NCBI GenBank assembly: GCA_002946415.1
Contig: NJPS01000062.1
Location: 186,001 to 250,000, forward strand
Source of the DNA: Rutstroemia sp. NJR-2017a BVV2
Taxonomy: Eukaryota; Ascomycota; Leotiomycetes; Helotiales; Rutstroemiaceae
Reading direction: 5' to 3'
DNA length: 64,000 nt
The notes under the pieces are model-generated. The model searched no databases and was not told where the DNA came from. It saw nothing but the letters and a program-made list of their open reading frames with translations. Shown here piece by piece: positions 43,580-53,984 of the stretch. The position numbers and the translations under genes were made by a program. Each line of letters starts with the position of its first letter. Within the stretch, counting starts at the first letter, position 1.

Positions 43580-44250
43580 TTTTGTATCTGGTTACTGACG
43601 ACGCTTCACAAGATAGTCGTTGGTTATCTCACAATACCATTTGCTCGTGTCGGGCAATCGAAGGTATATGTGGAGTGTCCAGCTGTAAATCTAAGCATAC
43701 TTTATGTTACAGCTGATGGTCACAGTGGGGCTGAGTTGTGGCGGTGAAAGGAAAACGAAGCAGGCTGACTTTCACGTGACTTACCAGTATGCGTCACGTT
43801 TGGGGACACGGCAACCATCAATTATGTGCATATCTTCCTAATTCTTCGTGGCTATTTCTGAAGAATAGTATTACATTCTAAAAGTGTAGTTGTATATTTT
43901 CCGTGTATATAGATTTCGTGGCTTTTGTGATTCCTGTATTGTCTGTTTTCAGAGAAGGATAACCTATGATCTTAGCATCGCTGACCGTTTTTCTGTACTC
44001 GTATCTATGGAAAATTCTCAATTCATATATAGATCCTCCGTCAAAAGATGATCGGGGATATTTTATGCCTCCAAAACAAGAATCTCATCGCACACTTAGG
44101 CTGCGAAATGGGCACTCATGGGTGGAGAATTGCGGTCTTCAACCCACCCATGGGTGCCCAACCCGGCAGGTACCCTACCCACCCGATGGGTAGATTCGCA
44201 GCATATGCACACTCAGTTATAATCGTTAAATCGGTAGATATACCGTATAA
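43580..44250. other. Intergenic region with a hairpin
   Basis: It contains the inverted repeat at 44109-44160 listed separately. No supported gene. Confidence 0.6.
44109..44160. repeat. 17-bp inverted repeat with one mismatch, 18-nt loop
   Basis: The left arm at 44109-44125 and the right arm at 44144-44160 (CCACCCATGGGTGCCCA) pair at 16 of 17 positions. The right arm also contains a CACCCATGGGTG palindrome. A related ACCCATGGGTACCC word occurs at about 47892-47905, and further TACCC/GGGTA words flank both sites. Confidence 0.85.
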
Positions 44251-45212
44251 TTACGCCGCAAACATAGGCAGCCTTTTGGAGATGAAATATATCCAATAGA
44301 CTGCCTTTCCCATTTTATCCAACATATAAGGCAAGCCTGATTTGTTTTCCATGATAGCAGCTAGCAGCCAGTCCAGCCATATCATCGAACCGAACAGAAC
44401 CAGCAGACCAAATTTCAACAGCGTCGATGTCAAATTCCATCGTCTTCTCCCAGTGAGGTTGGTGCAAACATTTCCGATACTGATCAGCGCCAGTAGAAAG
44501 ATAGGGGCGAGTGTTCTCCATATAGCCATGGAAACTGCGGAGGGTGCATCATATGTCTCCAGATATAATACCCTGGCCGAAAGAAGAAAAAATACTGCAG
44601 CTGTCACAATTAATGACCCGACAACAAAGTAAGTGAAGCGTTGGCCCCATTTGGCTCGCTCGTTCTCCGATCTGGTGGTGTAGATATCACCATAGGTTGC
44701 AGATGGGTAATAGGCGTTGTCGTTGACATTTTCCCCGCCCTGAAAAAGCCAGACTCCGGTGCCTGCCATACCGGCCAATGACGATCCGATCGACAAACAT
44801 AATGCACCGACAAGGATTAATCCCAGATTGCCCAGCCCTGAGCATCGGTTCATGGTGACGATTGCGGGATCCATTGTGCCCATCAGTGATACGAAGGGGA
44901 TTCCAATATCTGCTTTCCTAAATCGTTGTAATCTCCAGGGCATTAGGCCTCGCACTTCAGGCTATTCGTGATGAGACTACAGATAGTCAAGCAATTGCTA
45001 AGGAATTCGATGCCGCCATATGGAAGCGAGAAACATTTTATGGACTCGCGTATACAAGCAAGATTTTGCTGGGGATCTAGCTCGTATAAACCGTAATTCG
45101 TGCAGTTATTCAAAAAATGAGTGGAATTGATCAACGGTTGGGCGTCGACTGCGCTAGAAAGCGACAACAAGAAAATGGCAGTAATAATAGTAGTAGTTTT
45201 GGTAAGCATCAT
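44251..45212 (-). pseudogene. Fungal multi-pass membrane protein with a one-base frameshift
   Basis: Two minus-strand frames overlap near 44943-44955. The first, from an ATG at 45212, starts with a signal peptide (about residues 1-24, ending AVDA), then an Asn- and Cys-rich segment and a hydrophobic stretch GGIEFLSNCLTICSLI. It stops right after NSLKCEA. The second, open from about 44961 with no ATG at the junction, continues as VRGLMPWRLQRFRK followed by about four to five membrane segments, to 44251. Adding one A to the AA at 44956-44957 (TT on the plus strand) joins them smoothly, about 325 residues in total. No GT-AG intron of suitable phase is visible. The joined form resembles uncharacterised fungal membrane proteins with an extracellular Cys-rich N-terminus. 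It is a recent pseudogene or a sequencing error. Confidence 0.55.
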
Positions 45213-45959
45213 GGAGATTTACTCTTAAACCGTTAATCTATGTGTCTGATAGGTAGCATACTGCAAAAATGGAAATGTATAGCAAAGTTTGATGCGTCAG
45301 ACATACCATTGCAAAGTGTAGATATGTGAAATTTATCTTTATTGCAAGATCTTAATTCTTTGCATTAGCATGGCTCTCAATTTCATATTGCCCCTGAACT
45401 TTCAGCGCGGCTGGTGCGCCAAGAGCGAGGGGATGAATTATCCGTCTAATATAGGGGACGCCTTAGCCATTCCGACACAGGTGCAATGCCGTGTGGAAAT
45501 GATATAGAAGCTATGGGGTCCAATTAAATCCTCCGATTTTAGCTCTATTATTCATTGATACTATTTTCATCACAATAGTCAAGAGATGTACATACATATC
45601 ATTAATCAGTTTGATGTTCGGATAGATGATACAAACTTCCAGTGATTTAATGCTTGTATTCTAAAGAGGTAGAAGACTTTCTTCCCTTTTCATCTCTTCA
45701 GACCGAAATTTTAGCTGCTGAGAAGTTAAAGGTCCATCATGTAGACTGACTGCGAAGCAATAAATTTCGTGATCGCTTGTAATATGCCGTGTAACACATT
45801 ATTGAAGGATTCGGCTAGCTGAGACGCAGAATATGTCTGCTGGATTAATGGCGCTTTTTGGCTGAAGTAGGCACCGTAAGCTTTCCAGGTTGCTCACGCA
45901 ATAATTTCTCCGCCGGCAAAGAGGCTGCAGATGGAGGGACGAGTTACTAAAAATTGCAT
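45213..45959. other. Intergenic region, AT-rich
   Basis: AT-rich sequence upstream of the frameshifted membrane protein gene. A 60-codon minus-strand frame at 45799-45981 may be the out-of-frame continuation of the secreted-protein pseudogene next to it. Nothing else is supported. Confidence 0.5.
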
Positions 45960-46242
45960 TCAACGGGCGAGCTTTGCCCAAGGCAACAAGTGTGACATAA
46001 TTGTTAGCACTCCTGATAGAATTTTACCAGAATAGATGCCTACATCGACACTGCCACTAATAATGAAACCATCATCGTGGGTCTGATAGTAGGGAAAGCC
46101 CGGAAAGGGGCAGTAGTTGAGAGGCTTTTCCAAATTAGATCTTATCGAGTGTGGCGCGAAAGCACAAACGACAGATCCAAGTCCCAGATCCAAGCCCAAG
46201 AACAACAAGAGTATTCAGGGAGACAACTTCGACTAATCGCAT
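45960..46242 (-). pseudogene. Small secreted protein pseudogene with a 13-bp duplication
   Basis: An ATG at 46242 opens a frame with a hydrophobic signal-peptide-like start (MRLVEVV, then NTLVVLGLG), which then runs out of frame into a stop. Directly after it, near 46173-46198, a 13-bp sequence is present twice in tandem (AGATCCAAG plus four bases on the plus strand, 11 of 13 identical). Removing one copy restores a single frame with a clean signal peptide (cleavage near CAFA) and a mature part of about 60 residues that contains HDDGFIISGSVDVGIYSG. The open frame ends at a TGA at 45960-45962. The mature part shows no family I know. This looks like a secreted-protein gene inactivated by replication slippage. 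Confidence 0.5.
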
Positions 46243-47233
46243 AGAGTAAGATTTTCCAAAGAGAAGTTGACGATGTTAGACAGCTAGTTTAATGTGCATG
46301 ACAATTTGGTGCGGCAATTTCGCATTCTGTGGGGAAATTAAGCGATAAGGGGGGTATCTATGGGTATGGGCAGAATTACCATTGGTCCGTTTCTGCCATC
46401 GCGAACAAATTCCTGCCACAATACTCTAATCCTAGAGGGCGTGCGAACAACATGATAGGCGTAAGTTATTATTTTACTGGTAGCCCCGCGTCATCGAATG
46501 CTGACAGTGAACTCACTCCTCTGGGCCTCAGTGGTTCGAGCTCCGCGACTCATTATCTTCTCGGCTGTCTCTGGGGACACGTCAAACGACCAACAGCGAC
46601 TTTCCCCTTCCTCAGCCTACTTTGACTAAACATATGCAGAGTTGCCTATTGTCCGTTCCAAATTTTGTACTGTATTGCTGTACTGCTCCGCGGTACTGAA
46701 TGGCATAGCACTGCGCGTGACAGGAATCACAGGATAGAAACTTCTCCTCCAATGCCTCATCTGGCCAGCCTGGATGCTGCGGATAGCTTCAGTCTTCTGT
46801 ACTACGTATCGCTAGATACCCCTGCACATGCCTCTGGTTGTGAGGAGGTCGTAGCGACAACCCTTGCGCGAGCCCTCCGTTTCTGTTGTGTGGAGAAGAT
46901 TTTGCATAGATAACAATATGTATAGAAGGATTATGGTACACGAATGCAAAACGATGCTTCGCAAAGTTTTTTATTCAAGAAAGGAATCCAAAGAGTGTAT
47001 CTAGTGGGCGAACCCTACAAATAATAACAAAACCCCCCTAAGCCTGCCCCTATGCTTACGTAACAATGCAGTAATAGAAATGAAAAAGCTGCATGTGCCC
47101 TATCGAATAATACATCCAAGTTCCCCTTATGTGTAAACTAGCTTGCTCGCTCTTCGACCCTTTGGACAGCAGCCATTGCCAATGCTAAGATATTTCATCT
47201 CGTGCGTGATATCCTTTTCCATACAGAGACTTC
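46243..47233. other. Intergenic region
   Basis: This is 1 kb between two small secreted-protein loci. A 98-codon plus frame at 46329-46625 shows no motif. I see nothing I can support. Confidence 0.5.
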
Positions 47234-47603
47234 TTAAATGCAAAGACTCTGGCCGGGTCTCTCCGGGCATTCTAAGACTCATTGTAAGTATAAGATATTC
47301 GCAAACAAAGGTAATTACTCACTTCCGTGGAACAGATGACCAGCACCGTCGGTCCAGTAGGCACATGTGCTGCCATAGGCGATTTGTCCGTTGTCGTGAC
47401 AAGTACAGGCTTCATGCACGAGAACTGTATGCCTTCTTATTAACGTGTTCTCTACTTTTCCTCAAGAAATAGGAAATACGTACGTCCACCTATATTCAAA
47501 AGTTCGTTGTTTGCAAACCACTTTCAGCTGCGTCTTGTGCCCAAGCATGGGTTCCAACAGAGAAGGAAACGGCGGTAGCAACGAGAACAAGAGAGAAACG
47601 CAT
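47234..47603 (-). CDS. Small cysteine-rich secreted protein
   Basis: Three exons, 47519-47603, 47323-47424 and 47234-47271, splice in frame to 74 residues. Residues 1-22 are a signal peptide (MRFSLVLVATAVSFSVG, then THAWA). The mature part is about 52 residues with five cysteines: a CTC pair, then Cys in GSTCAYW, KCP and the penultimate residue of the protein. The second intron has a consensus GTGAGT donor and CTTAG acceptor. The first intron uses a weak GTTTGC donor; an alternative places a 6-nt micro-exon before a GTACGT donor inside it, inserting two residues. This is the size and layout of fungal effector-like or antimicrobial proteins. I recognise no named family. An odd cysteine count leaves one unpaired or suggests a dimer. 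It was found by splicing; no single frame covers it. Confidence 0.6.
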
Positions 47604-48288
47604 TGTGACGATATGAAGAAGATTAGGAAATCTTTGAAATAAATATATCTGATAGGCTTTAAGTGATGGTTGAGAGAAGAAAGAATGTGATGAGCGTGTA
47701 GAATGAATTGAAGACTCTATTAACTGGAAAACAAATCCCCTTTTGTACGTCAGGAAAGATAGATGAACTTCGTGTAAGTAATACTGTTATATAACAGTAA
47801 ATCTACTTTATTCGCATCAGTGTCGCATTGTACAAGCTGTGATGTTGCCAAGTAGTTGCTCGTGGTGGGATTTCCAGCTCTTCGATCTACCCATGGGTAC
47901 CCTCCCGGTTAGTCCGCAGCCCTACAAGCTGTGTATACTTAGAATTATTCTTATGAATATACCGATTAATTTGGCCATAGTAATTAGAAACTCTACGTGC
48001 TAAGCCTTAGCCAAATGATTTCACTAGCATACTGTCATTCCATCTCACACCCCTAGTGAACGACTTCCATGCAGGCTCTTCCTCTCCGAACCCACCCACG
48101 AACTACTGTTCTGTGACCCTTCTCCTGTAAGCTTTTTCTATACAGTCATGCAGCAGCCTGTAAGTCCTCCGCTTGCTGATTTCTTTTGATATATACATGT
48201 TAAACTTGCTGAGCGGCCTGAGCCTGTTGACGCCATAACATGCAAACCTCGTTGAAAATACTAAACATTCCATTATGTCAGAGAGAGA
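47604..48288. other. Intergenic region
   Basis: This is the promoter of the cysteine-rich protein gene and further sequence with no supported gene. It carries an ACCCATGGGTACCC word at about 47892. Confidence 0.55.
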
Positions 48289-50210
48289 TTAGACTGGCGA
48301 TTTGGTCAATGATTTCAGCTCCATCGGTGTGCGGAAGCCAGTCGAATACTTGACGGCGGTGGCCATGATATTTGCCTTCCCGCCAAAAGGAACTGGATCA
48401 GCGACAGTACCGGCAAAGCTCATGAGGTATCTTAAATACCTGTTCTGGGCCGTTTGGTCAATGAATGATCGCCGAGGTGGACACAGATGTTCAAATTTAC
48501 CGTCAAAAGAATCCCCGTTGATCAGTAGAGACTTACAGAACTGTTGACAGTTGTTCCTTATGCGAGAGTAATATAATTTGACTCGTGTCCGGAGGCGCTT
48601 GGAAACCAGGGTAAGGTTTATCAGTTCATCGTGCTGGTAAGCCTCCTTCAAGAGATCGGTCATTCTTTTGTCACACGACTTGAGAGCCGCACTACTTTGT
48701 GCGTGTGAGTTGTCAGTGGTGTTCATCGAGATTTCGAGAAAATTTTCCAACAATGTGCTATCAATCCCGTCGAACTCGGGATTGTAGCCCGTGAACATGC
48801 CGCCCAGTACTTGTTTGCGGAATGACAGTCATGATTGCCGCCGACGAGGAAGAAGAGCCCGATACATTTTCTTTTTTGGGGCAACAGAGTAACAGGCTCC
48901 AATGAGCTCTTCTTTTGAAAGACCATCTTTACTAGTGACTCTGAAGTCGCTTTCTTCCGCAAGAAACTCCTCGACCTCTTCCGGGTTCTTGTTTGATAGC
49001 GAGGGGAGATTTCGGACTGAGATTAAGGCCCCCCCAGGCTTTCTGAAAGCAATTAGCATCAGTAGAACTGATTTCTGCAATTTTTTCTTCAACTGAAGGG
49101 GGTTATTTCAAGCTGTGCATACCTTGTAACTTCGTTCTCGATCAGAATTGGCCCGAACATCAGGACAGTATATGTGTCACCTGCCGAAAACATGGTTCTG
49201 GTCGCTGGAAGGATGGAGCTCGACTTCTGGAAGTTTTCAGCAAAGTGCTCCCAAGTAACACTTCCCAAGGCAAGCAGAGACTTTCCAGTATTCATGTCTT
49301 CCCAAGCATCGAGCTCTTGTGAGAATTTGTCGCGGTTGGGGTCCTTGACCAGCTGAAATTGACGAACAGCCCACAGGTGATCTCTCGAGTGTGTACAGCT
49401 TTTTAAACATCTTGGGCATATTCTATAGTCCACAGGTTCGTTGAGGTGATCCATAAGAAATGAATAGCTCCTGTTGAGACTGTTTTCATTGTCGTCGCCC
49501 GGTAACGGCTCCCTGTGGCGGTCCAATTTGAAACGATTTCGAAGCACTGAGTGATCTTTCCATCCTTTGAAACACTTGTAATAGACGAGTGAGCGGATAC
49601 AGTGTCGACATTGGGAGCATTGAACTGCAACAAACAGTCGTTTGGTGATAGCACCCGCGCTACGTTCTTCGACATGAGGCCGTTGACCCCACGAACGTAG
49701 AGATGGGGGTTTGTATTCTCGGCAATAGTCAATGTCTAGGAATCCGCATGCTTGTAGGAGACTTCTTGCCCGTCGTTTGGGTGGAGGTTCATTTAGGTAG
49801 GACGCTGCTCAGGTCAGCTGAGTTTAACATGCAGTAACAGGTTACACCCACCCACTGCATGCTTGATGGTCCAAGCAAACACATCTGTGGTGACTTATTG
49901 CCGAGTGGGTCTACACCAGTCAGAACGGATTCTTCAAGAAATCTGTAATTTACTTACACCAATTTTTGAGCCACTCATTGATGATCTTATTCTTTTCTGT
50001 GTCCAACATCAGTCCTGTGCCCTCCTCTGTCTCTCGCTCTTCTTCTTCCGTCTCTTCCGGATGAACGCTCTGGATTTCGTCAAAGGCCAGAATCGCATTG
50101 GCAAGTTCTCTCTCCACACCTTTCCAATACAAATCCTGGAGGCTCTCGGCAAGGGATATGACATCGGGCTTCGAGCCATACCGTGCTCGGATTTCTTGTG
50201 TGATTGGCAC
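48289..50210 (-). pseudogene. Multi-exon hypothetical gene with an in-frame stop codon
   Basis: Exons can be chained on the minus strand. The first runs from 50210 or earlier to 49958 and ends at a GTAAGT donor. The second runs from 49910 to about 49850. The third runs from about 49807 to 49123 and ends at GTATGC. The last starts at 49042 after a textbook GATGCTAATTGCTTTCAG acceptor region. The third exon encodes a cysteine cluster, VQCSQCRHC, and later ICPRCLKSC, suggesting a zinc-binding fold. The last exon reads to a TGA at 48829-48831, but the same frame then stays open for another 180 codons to 48289 with similar composition. This implies a nonsense mutation (TGA, possibly from CGA) rather than the true end. 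The 5' exon is also unclear: frames upstream of 50210 hit stops. I do not recognise the family. Confidence 0.5.
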
Positions 50211-50635
50211 CTCTGTCTATCTCCGGTCAAATAAGTTGTCGCAACATGTCATGCGACAACCCTTCGAAGACTTCGTCAATTTCCTTGACACTCATGCTGT
50301 CTTTTTTTCAATTTCAATAGGCTCTTTCATACTGATAAGAGGTGTAGTGGAGGTCTTCAAAAGTCCCATCATCTGAAAAGCGGAAAGGTTGCTATATAGC
50401 CGGTTTTTTTTTAGAATCTCGATCATCCATGGCGTTTGTCGCAGCCACATATAAGCCTAGAGCTTTTTCAGCTGCGATACTTTTTGCGGAATCAAACTTG
50501 ACATAACACAACTGACAAGCTGCTCCCCAGCCCATTCATTGCACTGCCTCCATGATCAGGCTTGCGACGACAGACTTTCTCGAGGTATTGTTCCCTTAAG
50601 TACGTGTTTTTAAACCTCTTCAGTAACGAAATACT
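50211..50635. other. Upstream flank of the multi-exon hypothetical gene
   Basis: It probably contains the missing 5' exon: on the minus strand there are short ATG-led frames at about 50370 and 50295, both soon stopped. It is also upstream of the small plus-strand ORF at 50636. Confidence 0.4.
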
Positions 50636-50968
50636 ATGGCGGAGAAAGAACATCGAAAGAAGTTTTGGCTCTTCAGCCGATTCTCTCGCAACAAGACCTC
50701 TGTTGCAGCTGCAGCCACTTCAACAGGGGCAATGGAAGTCTCGGGAGCTGTATCCCATTCCCAAAACTCGGCGGCCATGTCGAGGAATATGGAACAAGCA
50801 TCCACAAGACTCCAAGAATATCTCAAAACGCAAGTGGAGAATAGCAAGATAACGATGCCGTACTGCAAGGCTGTACTAACTTCTGCAACAGATGACAGGC
50901 CACCAGACGTCACTTCCATCAGCCGTTGGAATGCAAAAACCGAGAAATTCTTGAACTTTAGTATTTGA
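50636..50968 (+). CDS. Small hypothetical protein, low confidence
   Basis: A 110-codon ORF with a favourable start context (CTATGGCGG). The product begins with a basic, aromatic stretch (KKFWLFSRFSRNK), followed by an Ala/Ser/Thr-rich region and a helical segment with NMEQASTRLQEYLKTQ. There is no signal peptide, membrane segment or known domain. It lies between two minus-strand hypothetical genes in the accessory stretch. It could be a real small gene or a chance frame. Confidence 0.35.
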   Translation: MAEKEHRKKFWLFSRFSRNKTSVAAAATSTGAMEVSGAVSHSQNSAAMSRNMEQASTRLQEYLKTQVENSKITMPYCKAVLTSATDDRPPDVTSISRWNAKTEKFLNFSI

Positions 50969-51216
50969 AAGAGAGATCTAAAGTGCAGAGAAAACCAGCT
51001 GATTTGCAACAAAAACTGATGTCTGACTGATCACATGACTATTAAACCCGCTATAGTCGATTTGTTTACTTATACTCCACCAGTTTCCTATTTTCTTTCC
51101 TTCTTTTCTTTTCTCTTTAGCTTAGTATTCTCAATGCAAGATGTTTCCAATTTTTGATGAATAATAGCGAGACAAATTCGAAACATTTTCTTCAAATAAC
51201 CACAGTACCTCCTCTC
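50969..51216. other. Short intergenic stretch
   Basis: AT- and pyrimidine-rich sequence, including a TTTTCTTTCC tract near 51090. No gene. Confidence 0.55.
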
Positions 51217-51750
51217 TCAAACCTCAGATAATTTCTCTACTAGCACCTTCCAGAGTCCTGTATCAACAACGTCCATAGTAATATCATCATAAACTGCAAA
51301 TCTTGACAGCTCGTTATGAAGGTCGTCGATATCTCTCCCTTTCCATTTAATAATTCTGAACCCACGTGCACAATACCTCTCAGGTGCCATCTTTACAATA
51401 CAAGCATCTCCATAGATCCCGCGACCGTGCTTCGACATAGGCAGATCGTCTACAGCATAGCTCTTGAAGCCATAATAAAATCCATTTAAAGCTGGGATAA
51501 CATGGTCCGCGATATCAACTCGTGCCAAGTCTCGGCACTCCCAGGCAAAACTAGTTCCCCAATATGTTCTCATATCAGGTACGTAGTGAAGAAAGCGGTC
51601 GCATTTGCCATCATTTCGTACGTTAACGGTTGCGAGGCGTTCGATCCTGGGTGGTGCGCCATTGGCTGGAATAATTAAGACAGTCACTATTGGACCAAGT
51701 GGTGGAAAGGGTGCAGCAGTTGAAAGAAAAGATGTTATAAACTCAAACAT
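51217..51750 (-). CDS. Hypothetical protein, no recognised domain
   Basis: An intact frame gives 177 residues from the first ATG at 51750. The frame is open a further 20 codons upstream, so an additional 5' exon cannot be excluded. Features are an aromatic N-terminal helix (MFEFITSFL), a Pro-rich hydrophobic segment with VTVLIIPANGAPP, and a charged C-terminal half with WKGRDIDDLHNELSRF. There is no signal peptide or membrane anchor. The composition is protein-like and uninterrupted, unlike several neighbours. No function is assigned. Confidence 0.5.
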   Translation of the reverse strand: MFEFITSFLSTAAPFPPLGPIVTVLIIPANGAPPRIERLATVNVRNDGKCDRFLHYVPDMRTYWGTSFAWECRDLARVDIADHVIPALNGFYYGFKSYAVDDLPMSKHGRGIYGDACIVKMAPERYCARGFRIIKWKGRDIDDLHNELSRFAVYDDITMDVVDTGLWKVLVEKLSEV

Positions 51751-52323
51751 CCTGTTGTTGGGAAATTCAATCCAGTCGAGAATGGGTTGAGAATACGGAC
51801 TTCGGAACAACTTCTAATTCTGGCGCAAATCAAGAGCGTGGAATGGAAGCTATCCGCGTTTCTGGGTGCACTTGTTGTGATATATGAGAGGAGATGAGCG
51901 GGGGTGCCGTCAGCCAGTAACCCGGTGTTAGTGAAGGTGATCAGTAGAAAATGAGTCTTCGTCTAGTCAAGGAAGAACTAGGCTTGGGCGAATATTATCA
52001 AGGCGGAACGTGGGATAGTAATTCACGTTGAGAATTGACTTTGACACTCGAGTTACAGTATCGCGAACCCCGCATTTGTGCTCAGCCGCAAAACGCTTAA
52101 ATTGTGCCTAAGGTATCATAAATCCGAGGAACCGTACGTGGGTTGGTTAACTATAGTAGAACCCCGGGAGGGAATCATGTGATCTGACAATCCTACTGGA
52201 TCCTACTGATAATGGGAGGTAGTAAGAGTAATAGGATCCTAGGACACTCCCACGAGAATTAGTAAGTAAGAATATAACACTAACCTGACTTGCACCTTTT
52301 ACCTCGTAACAGAACTATACAAA
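51751..52323. other. Intergenic region
   Basis: No supported gene. It contains a short direct repeat, GATCCTACTG/ATCCTACTGATA, at about 52189-52210. Confidence 0.55.
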
Positions 52324-52488
52324 ATGGATGCAGGCTATGATGTGGGGAGAGCAATCGTCGCCGGTATGCGACCTAGAAGATCAATGCATCTGTCCTGGGG
52401 CGGCTTTCACCTCTGTGCCCACTGCCGCCAAATCAACGTGCAGACACTTACTGCTCTCGGAGGTTACCAGCACTATGCTCAACCATAA
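52324..52488 (+). pseudogene. HET-protein N-terminal fragment, truncated
   Basis: A 54-codon ORF whose second half, FHLCAHCRQINVQTLTALGGYQHY, resembles the cysteine-containing leader found before the HET domain in many fungal HET proteins (CxxC, then a GGY-H motif). In intact genes this leader is followed by a second cysteine pair and the HET domain. Here a TAA follows directly and no HET block is found in any frame downstream. It is most likely a decayed remnant, though a splice site before the stop could in principle extend it. Confidence 0.4.
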
Positions 52489-53984
52489 TTAGCTTCCCAA
52501 TCTCTGACCCTAAGGTCCCAGAGTCATATGTTCTGCATCAGTCATAACAAAATACTCATAGTCAAGCTATCTTTAATGATCGAGCTTCAGCCAAGAGGTG
52601 TATAACTATGCGAATATTGTTGTCATTGTCTAACTCTTTGAGCGTGTCAACAACGATAACATACTATGGAAATAATTGAAGTCATCCACATCTCTCAATC
52701 ATTATACCAAACATCTGGTACTGAGGGTGTCAAGATGAGTCATCAGGCTACACTCTCGGTCATTTACGTCGTTGAAGAGACAGGTTGCTGATTGTGTCTT
52801 CAAAGGCAGCTCGTCGTGCAAGTAGGAATTGTCCCCTCTGTTACGACTAAACAAGAAATCTGGCGATTGCCCTACTTGATCGGGTTTGAAACGAAGACTA
52901 AATACTTGTAATGATATTCCGACTGGTCTTGGTACTGAAACATCTTTCAGCCTTTCAATATTGCTACGCATCAACTTTCGCAGGAACCAGAGCAACTTTC
53001 AGAAAACTCCCCAGACACGAAATACAATTCGGGGAAGGCATACTACACACATAAATTCTCACGGTGTCACCAAATTTAGAAGCCAAGACTGTAGGTGGTG
53101 AATCTGTAATAGATCTTCGATCATGCAGCTTCCTCAATACGAACACCAGCATCTCAGCATCGGCTTACAACCTTCCTTGAAGTTCCTCCCACTATGAGCG
53201 GCTGAAGAGCATGGACGAATATGCGAAAAGGATTGAAAGGATGAAGCTGCGGACCTGCGGTTCAAAGTCGCCATGATACTGGGGACGGGTATTATACGGA
53301 TACCGGCATTGGCAAGTTTTCTTCCCTAGAAAGGGAATCACAGATGGAATCGACGCTATGGCGAAAGATGTGCAAGATGGTGATGTTAAACCAAAATGTG
53401 ACGCAACTTCTGGGAAGTCACTATTTATGGCATACATCTGATCTAGCTCACAGGGGGTAAAGGTGAAACTAACAATCAGATCTACATCTGAGAATCTATT
53501 CTGGTGTACCTACTGCAAGTTTGAGAAGGTGGCTGGGACATTGTCGGGACTCGAGAATGATCTGGAGTAGAAATCAGCGGCTATTTGCTGGAGATGAGGG
53601 CGGATTTCAATTTGTGGAAGCTATTAACAAGGTGCTTGTTGATGGGATGGAATGGGATGGGATGGAATGGTTGGTCTTGCATGGAGGTGTTTTGTAAATA
53701 ATGAATTGATGAGTGCGTAGGGATCTTAGGTATTAGTAGCTAGGTATCAGATGAACATGCACGAAGTGCTGCTGAGGATTAGATTGATTAGAGGGTGGAC
53801 ACACTGATATGAAAAGGTGAAGGTAATATGGTAGTGCTTGGGGCCCAGGTATAAAACATACTTCTTGATCCCTTTGGATTGTCTGCTTCTGTATGACTTG
53901 CTGTCACTGCTTAAAATCATACTCATCTGCCTTCCAAAAACTCCCGAAGGAACTCCTGTCTCCCAACCAATCTCTCAACACCCC
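52489..53984. other. Gene-poor region, possible relics
   Basis: Three minus-strand frames (52702-52995, 52964-53152, 53192-53437) follow one another in different phases and have mildly protein-like composition, but I found no splice path or motif. A GGGATGGAAT repeat occurs at 53644-53672. This may be a heavily decayed gene. Confidence 0.4.
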
